This document shows positions 62,184 to 64,000 of a DNA stretch of 64,000 nt, piece by piece. The stretch is from contig OU342818.1 of the NCBI GenBank assembly GCA_910591455.2, positions 17,757,321 through 17,821,320 on the forward strand, in the 5' to 3' direction. The position numbers and the translations under genes were made by a program. This stretch comes from Pholis gunnellus (taxonomy: Eukaryota > Chordata > Actinopteri > Perciformes > Pholidae). Position 1 is the first letter of the stretch; the number at the start of each line of letters is the position of its first letter. Under the pieces are notes generated by a model that had not been told where the DNA came from, ran no database searches, and was given only the letters and a program-made list of their open reading frames with translations.

Positions 62184-62531
62184 ACACACACACTAGTGGA
62201 AGCCTCACACACACACAATGCATCGTGGTACAAAAGGAGCAGGAGGATAGATGGTCAAAATGAATGGCACAGGCAGTCTTAATGGACTCCTAATGGACTT
62301 AATGTTTGGTTTAAGTGACATTTTAGCAATCACACTGTATATAAGCAGGGAATTCTTCATTCTGTCAAAACACACCGGTAACACAAAGTGAAGGGGCTAC
62401 TTTATAACAGCGTACATGAAATATCAAATAGATCTTTCTTACCGCGCTGTTGCCATTTCCATTTAGATGTAAGCCGCTGTCAAAGAGTGGCGAGGACACT
62501 CGGCTGTGATCGGTGGACGGCCCGGGAGAAC
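12969..62531 (-). CDS. sntg2: Gamma-2-syntrophin, 3' ten exons (gene runs off right edge)
   Basis: Ten exons (62531-62443, 50302-50178, 39952-39823, 37980-37942, 37359-37243, 31451-31380, 31061-30852, 14069-13977, 13442-13332, 13097-12969) join in phase into about 371 codons plus a stop. Syntrophins are membrane-associated adaptors that bind dystrophin-family proteins and recruit channels and signalling partners through a PDZ domain; this is family knowledge. The visible part starts at the Ser/Pro-rich linker after PDZ (SSPLFDSGLHLNGN), then the PH-like region (RWLDAVSLPLLMARVSRYKAG, TDWLQAIS, VELATDLAIWEKSFQRA, LWRYKFSQLKGSSDDGKT) and the C-terminal VLHCIHSFIAAKVAS. The PDZ and N-terminus, about 170 residues in human, lie beyond 64000. 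SNTG1 is the close alternative; adjacency to tpo favours SNTG2. Confidence 0.93.
13332..13442 (-). CDS. sntg2: sntg2 exon: SU domain
   Basis: This 111-bp exon runs from acceptor CGTTTAG to donor GTAATT. It encodes LWRYKFSQLKGSSDDGKTRV then KLLFKNAESNQIEMK, nearly identical to human up to the LFQNLDTKQIETK variation. Confidence 0.96.
13443..13976 (-). other. sntg2 intron
   Basis: Non-coding sequence between the last three exons. Nothing recognisable was seen. Confidence 0.55.
13977..14069 (-). CDS. sntg2: sntg2 exon: C-terminal PH/SU region
   Basis: This 93-bp exon runs from acceptor CTCCACAG to donor GTGAAG. It encodes SKSYMCSSQGNVLCFTIDFG and FTCSEGTSK, matching human SRTYMCSWQGEMLCFTVDFA. 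It follows an intron of almost 17 kb. Confidence 0.94.
15177..15230. repeat. Near-perfect 23-bp inverted repeat (hairpin)
   Basis: Arms 15177-15199 and 15208-15230 match at 22 of 23 positions around an 8-base loop. The left arm begins TGGCAAGCTAACTGC. The motif CTAAC/GTTAG recurs in nearby sequence (14862-14940). Confidence 0.8.
16586..16609. repeat. Poly-C tract (24 bases)
   Basis: An uninterrupted run of 24 C, so G-rich on the sense strand of sntg2. Open frames through it are artefacts. The length is likely variable and may be misassembled. Confidence 0.9.
17236..17532 (+). mobile_element. Solo LTR of a Ty3/Gypsy-type retrotransposon
   Basis: This 297-bp unit starts TGTGACGACCC and ends CCAGGTTGTAACA. 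It is flanked by CTGG at 17232-17235 and 17533-17536. It contains AATAAA near 17459, which sets plus-strand polarity. The ends parallel the LTRs of the element at 44384-48157 (TGTGACGACCC...GTTGTGACA in its sense direction), so they are probably related families. No internal region is present, which implies LTR-LTR recombination. Confidence 0.8.
19734..19750. repeat. Poly-G tract (17 bases)
   Basis: An uninterrupted run of G within the large sntg2 intron. Confidence 0.9.
22498..22525. repeat. Outer left terminal inverted repeat of Tc1-type element
   Basis: It begins CACTGTGTGCAGAATTATTA immediately after the TA at 22496-22497. Its inverse is at 24031-24056. Confidence 0.9.
22682..22706. repeat. 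Inner left direct repeat of Tc1-type element
   Basis: ACTGTGCAGAATTATTAGG repeats the outer terminus about 184 bases further in. It is a likely transposase-binding site. Confidence 0.85.
22822..23838 (-). CDS. Tc1/mariner transposase (DD37E), intact
   Basis: A 338-residue transposase that would bind the element's terminal repeats and cut and paste it at TA sites. Two N-terminal helix-turn-helix DNA-binding regions lie at about residues 10-45 and 55-110 (KIVRSVSEG...EIAKLLKRDHRTIKRF), with a basic segment KKRVEKRRRK between them. The catalytic triad is Asp144 (FWSDE), Asp237 (MQDNAPSH) and Glu275 (SPDLNPIENLW). There are exactly 37 residues between the second Asp and the Glu. A GGGGVLVWAG glycine-rich box lies at 176-185. 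The start at MGQKRDLTDSEK fits the usual N-terminus, and no frameshift or stop is seen. The length is normal for the family (about 340). Whether it is expressed or active cannot be told. Confidence 0.95.
   Translation of the reverse strand: MGQKRDLTDSEKSKIVRSVSEGCSSLEIAKLLKRDHRTIKRFLANSQQGRKKRVEKRRRKITAHELRRIKREVARKPLATSCAIFQSCNVSGVARSTRRSILRDLAKVRKAKKRPPLNKTHKIKRQDWAKKYMKTDFSKVFWSDEMRVSLDGPDGWARGWISKGQEVPHRLRRQQGGGGVLVWAGIIKDGLVGPFRVDDGVKINSQTYCQFLEDTFFKQWYKKKSPSFKKNMIFMQDNAPSHASKYTTAWLARKGLKGEKIMTWPPCSPDLNPIENLWSFIKCQLYKEGKQYTSLNSVWEAVVAAARNVDRKQIKALTESMDGRLLSVMVKKGGYIGH
23855..23877. repeat. Inner right direct repeat of Tc1-type element
   Basis: AAGTTGCCTAATAATT is an inverse copy of the inner left repeat, just upstream of the transposase start codon. 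It may overlap the transposase promoter. Confidence 0.85.
24031..24056. repeat. Outer right terminal inverted repeat of Tc1-type element
   Basis: GCCTAATAATTCTGCACACA ends at CAGTG directly before the TA at 24057-24058. Confidence 0.9.
24165..24880. repeat. Old dispersed teleost repeat, interrupted
   Basis: Recognisable phrases (GCCTTCGCCAACCAGTCATG, TGACCTTTGACCACCAAATT, CAGTTCATCCTTGAGTCC, CTCCGGCCACGGCTGTCACT) belong to a repeat I know to be common in fish genomes. The copy is diverged and split by the insertion at 24360-24600. The family name is uncertain. Confidence 0.6.
24360..24600 (+). mobile_element. SINE-like insertion with 6-bp target duplication
   Basis: This 241-bp insert begins ACATTACAGTCATTTAGC and contains GACGCTTTTATCCAAAGCGA, a very widespread teleost short interspersed repeat. 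It is flanked by CAAATT at 24354-24359 and 24601-24606. It interrupts an older repeat whose two halves resume either side. The internal AATAAGTG recurs several times. The class (SINE or LINE 3' tail) is inferred. Confidence 0.7.
25634..25695. repeat. Perfect 18-bp inverted repeat with outer arms
   Basis: Arms 25649-25666 and 25673-25690 (GGTATACACTCTACGGTC and its complement) are perfect around a 6-base loop. An outer ATTATGG (25634-25640) pairs with CCATAAT (25689-25695). This implies a once longer palindrome with about 10 extra bases in the left arm. Confidence 0.8.
26574..27628. mobile_element. Candidate hAT-like non-autonomous element bounded by inverted repeats
   Basis: TAGGGCCGTACCGAAT at 26574-26589 and its inverse ATTCGGTACAGCCCTA at 27613-27628 differ at one base. 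The flanks share CACAC (degenerate 8-bp duplication). The interior has no transposase. Sequence near 27560-27598 (AAAGCTTCATTTGAAATCCT) resembles 52150-52185. Confidence 0.5.
28558..28830. repeat. Dispersed AT-rich repeat (GGTAACACTTT type)
   Basis: It begins GGTAACACTTTCTATTGAG and continues with many TAATGCATT, TTATAATG and TTATAAATG units. This is a pattern I know from abundant teleost interspersed repeats. The boundaries are approximate. Confidence 0.45.
29995..30026. repeat. Poly-G tract (32 bases)
   Basis: An uninterrupted run of 32 G; on the sntg2 sense strand it is poly-C. Such length is unusual and could form G-quadruplex DNA or mark an assembly or sequencing limit. Confidence 0.9.
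30478..30585. repeat. Dispersed repeat copy A (related to 52560-52690)
   Basis: The phrases ACATGCACTAAAAAGCA, GGGAGAGCGACCTCTGTG and a TCTTTACAAAGCAAATAG tail recur in diverged form at 52560-52690. The similarity is visible by eye over about 110 bases. The family is not identified. Confidence 0.5.
30814..30840. repeat. (AT)n microsatellite beside an sntg2 donor site
   Basis: An (AT)n run preceded by a 13-base A run, about 11 bases into the intron from the exon ending at 30852. Confidence 0.9.
30852..31061 (-). CDS. sntg2: sntg2 exon: PH-like region core
   Basis: This 210-bp exon (70 codons) opens at acceptor TGTTACAG. It encodes LWMAEDCWLQARLYLGLE, CFSILVGHGQSHTFRVELAT and DLAIWEKSFQRAVFLEVQR, all strongly syntrophin-gamma. 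The donor is the less usual GTCAGT, chosen because phase and homology require it. An (AT)n tract begins 11 bases into the intron. Confidence 0.96.
31380..31451 (-). CDS. sntg2: sntg2 exon: PH-like region
   Basis: This 72-bp exon runs from acceptor TTCTTAG to donor GTAAGT. It encodes DWGEAVTTYNLYEVLFKVHK, matching DWVRAERTYHLCEVLFKVHK in human. Phase 0 on both sides. Confidence 0.95.
32504..32532. repeat. 12-bp inverted repeat
   Basis: CATGATGTCATG (32504-32515) and CATGACATCATG (32521-32532) are exact reverse complements around GATAT. Confidence 0.75.
33436..33848 (+). mobile_element. Solo LTR (Ty3/Gypsy-like) with perfect 5-bp duplication
   Basis: This 413-bp unit begins TGTCACGAATTCCCC and ends TAATCCTTACA. 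It is flanked exactly by ACTAA at 33431-33435 and 33849-33853. Its body is C/T-rich with repeated CCTGCC and TTTTGACCCTG phrases typical of fish gypsy LTRs. TATTTAGG near 33592 is a TATA candidate, so polarity is probably plus. No internal region remains. Confidence 0.8.
34595..34614. repeat. Tandem TTAGC x4
   Basis: Four perfect 5-bp units in an sntg2 intron. Confidence 0.85.
37243..37359 (-). CDS. sntg2: sntg2 exon: PH-like region
   Basis: This 117-bp exon runs from acceptor TCTACAG to donor GTAACT. It encodes IVHIGWACESPEG, then SKFLALRGPYFYIFRSPP, matching human VVHMGWVNE and PKFLALKGPSFYVFSTPP. Phase 0 on both sides. Confidence 0.95.
37360..37941 (-). other. sntg2 intron with possible reverse-transcriptase relic
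   Basis: A plus-strand frame at about 37740-37855 contains LWAYADDTIPYT (YADDT at 37817-37831), like the catalytic box of non-LTR reverse transcriptases. No flanking RT motif is convincing, so this may be chance or a short LINE relic. Confidence 0.35.
37942..37980 (-). CDS. sntg2: sntg2 micro-exon (39 bp)
   Basis: This 13-codon exon IKIVNKYCSSDDQ lies between acceptor CTCACAG and donor GTAAGC. It corresponds to MKMANKCCSPSDQ in human. It keeps phase 0 on both sides. Confidence 0.93.
37981..39822 (-). other. sntg2 intron (1.8 kb)
   Basis: It contains a poly-T run near 39119-39138 and a (GA)n tract at 39238-39280. No exon or element was recognised. Confidence 0.55.
39238..39280. repeat. (GA)n microsatellite
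   Basis: About 43 bases of AG repeat with one CG interruption. The Arg-Glu open frame through it is an artefact. Confidence 0.9.
39823..39952 (-). CDS. sntg2: sntg2 exon: PH-like region
   Basis: This 130-bp exon runs from acceptor CCTCCAG to donor GTAAGT. It encodes FEVFTLDGASANILQFCTAA and STDWLQAISTNINDLTQEN, matching the human FEVLALDG and TDWLRAVSANIRELTLQN stretches. The first residues read Ser-Ser-Asn-Cys where human has Arg-Trp-Asn-Ala. Confidence 0.95.
44384..44732 (-). repeat. 3' LTR of the retrotransposon
   Basis: 349 bp. In sense it runs TGTGACGACCCC...GTTGTGACA with AATAAA upstream of the end. It looks identical to the copy at 47809-48157. Confidence 0.93.
44733..44745 (-). promoter_or_regulatory. 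Polypurine tract of the retrotransposon
   Basis: In sense, AA followed by 11 G directly abuts the 3' LTR, the position expected for plus-strand priming. Confidence 0.8.
45011..47158 (-). CDS. Gag-protease fused to integrase tail (deleted retrotransposon ORF)
   Basis: A 715-residue open frame. Residues 1-60 are the conserved gag start of fish gypsy elements (KEQLLLIAEHY). Residues 85-147 are a highly charged predicted coiled coil. Residues 165-335 are the capsid/SCAN-like region (PEAYRQRFR, FKSGLPDRI). A CCHC zinc knuckle (C-x2-C-x4-H-x4-C) lies at 385-398. A retropepsin-like segment has the active-site DTG at 469-471 and ILGNG at 536-540. After about residue 622 the sequence jumps to the end of the integrase core (LPWLMLAAREGVHE, SPKVLIFGHSVWG) and the following DYVNGF helix. 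RT and RNase H are absent. The fusion is in frame. It would make virus-like-particle components but no polymerase. Domain identities are from family knowledge; the deletion is seen in the sequence. Confidence 0.88.
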   Translation of the reverse strand: MEMSVVEAFIAAPSQESLDTCTKEQLLLIAEHYSVVVVGDKRIKENIRYAISSKLAEIGIMSGGKQEPSPIPSALSFQTLGLSFEQQKEILMLQMEHDKIKRDSELEHDRVRHELEVKKQIELEKIRQESETAKIELEKYRLSLVRDGLLSGEGLGERVSRSAGDRFDVSNLRWLPPFNERDPDTFFLLFERVAQARNWHDADCALMLQCVLSGKAQEAYSSLSLEDSSSYSKVKSAVLKVYELVPEAYRQRFRSSEKKCGRTYVELVRDLSTHFKRWVTALGVTTFDDLCDLMVLEQFKSGLPDRIATYIIEREITTAAEAAVTADEHVLLHKSSFRECPVARGGFGVRGSGFDAGSREMRSKTVGFFGSDLKTGVNFDNSDTCNYCREEGHWKADCPVLQAKTNGGRTKVWPAACVATVKDNGGVADGLQSHSCGQDVLAAYAPFVRGGFVSLVGSEVKVPVTILRDTGAYDSYILGSVLPLSEDTGDCVLSRGMGLEVLPVPLHKMVLDCELVKGEVAVGVRPALPIEGIHFILGNGLAGSRVWTDTPPEPVITCCPIVFVSDESSRVLPEVFASCEGARAMGKSDPDVSSDDTVGIVLGVPPLSELPVSLSHSEVVKGLPWLMLAAREGVHEGTGVSPKVLIFGHSVWGLLAGLKGGCVGTELPVSLTVDYVNGFGRILLVAGSMARGGSSVSRSEMEKLCDQRAEPDRGL
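47792..47805 (-). promoter_or_regulatory. Primer-binding site (proline tRNA type)
   Basis: In sense, TGGGGGCTCGTCCG begins three bases after the 5' LTR. This matches the first 14 positions of the well-known proline-tRNA primer site. Confidence 0.85.
47809..48157 (-). repeat. 5' LTR of the retrotransposon
   Basis: 349 bp, same length and sequence as the 3' LTR. A GCATAAAAGCC TATA-like motif in sense is a likely promoter. The short open frames inside both copies are duplicates of one another, not genes. Confidence 0.93.
50178..50302 (-). CDS. sntg2: sntg2 exon: start of PH-like region
   Basis: This 125-bp exon runs from acceptor TTCCACGCAG to donor GTAAGG. It encodes APSPPSPSANEPKYEKRW then LDAVSLPLLMARVSRYKAG, matching human RYEKRWLDTLSVPLSMARIS. 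It ends with two bases of a split codon. Confidence 0.95.
51725..52215. mobile_element. Candidate hAT-like MITE
   Basis: The left end TAGGGCTCTACCGAGTGG is followed by GAAGCTTCATTC. Near the right side GAAGCTTCATTCGAAAACCT and CAATTGAAGCTTTGAAAT recur and resemble 27560-27598. The boundaries are approximate and there is no transposase. Confidence 0.4.
52387..52431. repeat. 9-bp tandem repeat (GCTAACAGC) x5
   Basis: Five units, one with a base change (GCTAACGGC) and the last degenerate. Confidence 0.85.
52560..52690. repeat. Dispersed repeat copy B (related to 30478-30585)
   Basis: It shares ACATGCACTAAAAGCA, GGGAGAGTGACTTCTCTG and a TCCTTGCATAGATAATAATC tail with copy A in diverged form. 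The adjoining ATGTTACAGCTCCTTT looks like a MITE end. Confidence 0.5.
53390..53765 (-). pseudogene. L2-type LINE, 3' end of ORF2 (degenerate)
   Basis: The minus strand encodes, in shifting frames, MQLIQNAAVR, then RSEHWLPV, then TKHGEIAFGFYAPQIWSKLP. These are landmarks of the C-terminal tail of L2/CR1-clade reverse transcriptase proteins (usually LIQNAAAR...LHWLPV...FYAPQIWNKLP). Stops and frameshifts break it. It is an old, dead copy in an sntg2 intron. Confidence 0.75.
53766..54780. repeat. Degenerate dispersed repeats beside the LINE relic
   Basis: The stretch at 53790-53910 (CCATCAGTGTGTGAATGA, AAAGCGCTTTGAGTGGTCGG) is a common teleost repeat tail. Sequence from 53990 to 54780 (TTGATCCCTGTGCAACACC, ACTGTCATGATTTCTATGAC) resembles another abundant fish repeat. 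Family and limits are uncertain. Confidence 0.45.
61950..62034 (-). mobile_element. End of a hAT/MITE-like element
   Basis: On the minus strand CAGGGCTGAGCGATATATCG starts at 62034 and is followed by ATATAACACCGATATTGTG, a terminal sequence common in fish MITEs. I could not place the other end with confidence. Confidence 0.45.
62095..62182. repeat. (TG)44 microsatellite
   Basis: Eighty-eight bases of perfect TG repeat about 260 bp from the sntg2 exon at 62443. The Val-Cys open frames through it are artefacts. It is a likely polymorphic locus. Confidence 0.97.
62443..62531 (-). CDS. sntg2: sntg2 exon: post-PDZ linker
   Basis: This 89-bp exon runs from acceptor TTTCTCAG to donor GTAAGA. It encodes a Ser/Pro-rich segment, GSPGPSTDHS then SSPLFDSGLHLNGN, nearly identical to human SNTG2. 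The first Gly codon is split with an upstream exon outside the window. Confidence 0.93.
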
Positions 62532-64000
62532 CTGAGAAACAAAAAAGACATGTTCTTTACAAACAGGCTTCTGCAGAATCCCTGCAAAACATTTAGTCCA
62601 TCTTCATGTTTCATCTAATATCTTCAGAAACAAAGAAAACAAGTCAAGAGTTACACCTAAGCCTCAAACACCATGGCCCCGGTATTGACTTTATTCTGCT
62701 GCCCTGCCTTTAAGCGGTGCGTCTCACAGGCAGAATCCTAAAGAGACAAACGCTGCTCTTTGATACGTTATTAGCTTGGCATTAGATCCAGACTGCTCCT
62801 GGCCTCTCCTGCTTGTCATTTGTGCCAAAGTGAAACAAAGGGTGGCTTAGAGACAATACGTTTTGAACCTTTTTGTTCTAGCGGCAACAAAACGCGACTC
62901 GCCGGCCAAACACCCTGCAGCAAAAAAGGCTGAGCGTGTCTGCACAGACGCCTTCTATGAATGTTAACTTACCCAGAAGAGATGAGGGCCAGACTTCTCG
63001 CTCGCTCCCAGTTTGAATTTGGGAGAGAGAGTTGGTGGTTTATGAAGTGAGCTATAAATATTCATGCACGTCTATTAGTATTAATCAGTTTTCTACATCT
63101 GTGTGCTTCTCATGATTTGGTAAATTGTGCAAAACGATCACTACGCTTGCTGGTGGTGACTGAAACAATTTGCAATGCATCATCTTCATTCATTTTAGCT
63201 TACAGCTCATTCATGACACAAAACTTTTTGGTGGTTTAGCAGTCTGTATCTAACACACAACTGTGAACAGACGATGCCCCAAACGTTAAGTACCCATGAG
63301 CTACATGATCCTCCCCATCACATTTGTCATGGTCGTGTTACCTGAGAGATTAAAAGAATAGTTTGACATTTTGTGAAATAAAAATATGCACCTCTAAAGC
63401 TTAATAATGAATACGTTACATCTTGTTTGTTTCAATCCGTACAATTAAAGTGTAAAAATGAGAAGTTGCAGGAGTTGTGTGCCAGACGAGGCATATTGTG
63501 TTACCTGTGTCTTTATAGTGAGCCATACTTCTATATTTGCATTTTTATTCATATTTAGCATACAGAGTCTCAGAACGAAAATGAATTAGTGAATTTCAAA
63601 CTCTTACTGTAAAAGTCTAGTAGATCAATTTTGAAGATTCTCCACAATCAAAGGTCTACTTACTAGATTTCTCTGAAGCTTTCAACTGCATCCGACAGTC
63701 TTCCTCACCAGATGGAGTTTACTTAGTTGTCATAGAGATGAATGAGTAAACTCTATCCGTTGAGGAAAACACCAAGATGTGGTTGAAAGCTGTGGAGAAG
63801 AAAAAGTGTTTGGATTTCACGTACTTCTGAGCACCAATTACAATTTAGTAATATTTGCATTAAAATCAGATGACAGTTGGTGGGTTGCTGACCACAGACG
63901 TTCAAATAGAGCTGCAACTGACAACCACTTTCATAATGGATTATAATAAACGATGAACTCAGATGTCAAAGCAGTCCCATCTAACTTTAAAACAGCGCTT
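62532..64000 (-). other. sntg2 intron (truncated by right edge)
   Basis: I looked for the preceding exon, which should end the PDZ region, and did not find it. The sequence is otherwise plain, with no repeat I can name. Confidence 0.5.

Larger units (their letters stand above)
50303..62442 (-). other. sntg2 intron (12.1 kb)
   Basis: It contains hAT-like fragments at 51725-52215, a 9-bp tandem array at 52387-52431, dispersed repeat copy B at 52560-52690, an L2-type LINE relic at 53390-53765 with more repeat to about 54780, poly-C at 57958-57968, a hAT/MITE-like end at about 61950-62034 and the (TG)44 tract. No exon was found between the two sntg2 exons bounding it. Confidence 0.55.

Noticed and set aside
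62063..62282. Open frames rich in Val-Cys
   Set aside because: These are translations of the (TG)44 microsatellite.
1..64000. tRNA, rRNA, snRNA genes and CRISPR-like arrays
   Set aside because: I looked for cloverleaf-type sequences, known small-RNA motifs and regularly spaced repeats on both strands and saw none convincing. The organism type also makes CRISPR implausible.

Overview
The window looks like a teleost fish chromosome, with short exons in long, AT-rich, repeat-dense introns. It carries two minus-strand genes lying head to tail: a gamma-2-syntrophin gene (sntg2) and, downstream of it, a thyroid-peroxidase-type heme peroxidase gene (tpo). SNTG2 and TPO are also adjacent and co-oriented in human (2p25), and this arrangement supports both identifications. 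I assembled the gene models by hand from splice sites, reading phase and remembered family sequence; no database search was possible.

Layout (minus-strand genes read from high to low coordinates). 64000-12969: the 3' ten coding exons of sntg2, from the linker after the PDZ domain through the split PH region to the stop codon. The N-terminal PDZ exons lie beyond the right edge. 12968-6871: about 6 kb of intergenic DNA with the sntg2 3' end, MITE-like repeats and a TATA box for tpo. 6870-1196: the first seven tpo exons, an unbroken 430-codon frame from a signal peptide to the distal heme pocket (Asp-His-Asp, the Ca-binding loop, Arg and Glu). The proximal-histidine half of tpo lies beyond the left edge.

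The sntg2 introns hold most of the mobile DNA. There is an intact Tc1/mariner element with a DD37E transposase and doubled terminal repeats (22498-24056). Two solo LTRs have clean target duplications (17236-17532 and 33436-33848). A complete LTR retrotransposon has two apparently identical 349-bp LTRs, and its single ORF joins gag-protease directly to the tail of integrase (44384-48157). A SINE-like insertion is nested in an older repeat (24360-24600), and there are an L2-type LINE relic and several MITE-like elements. Long mononucleotide and dinucleotide tracts and several near-perfect hairpins are scattered throughout.

I found no tRNA, rRNA, CRISPR or bacterial-type features. No wholly new system is evident. 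The most notable items are the internally deleted retrotransposon, the intact DD37E element and a few strong unexplained hairpins.
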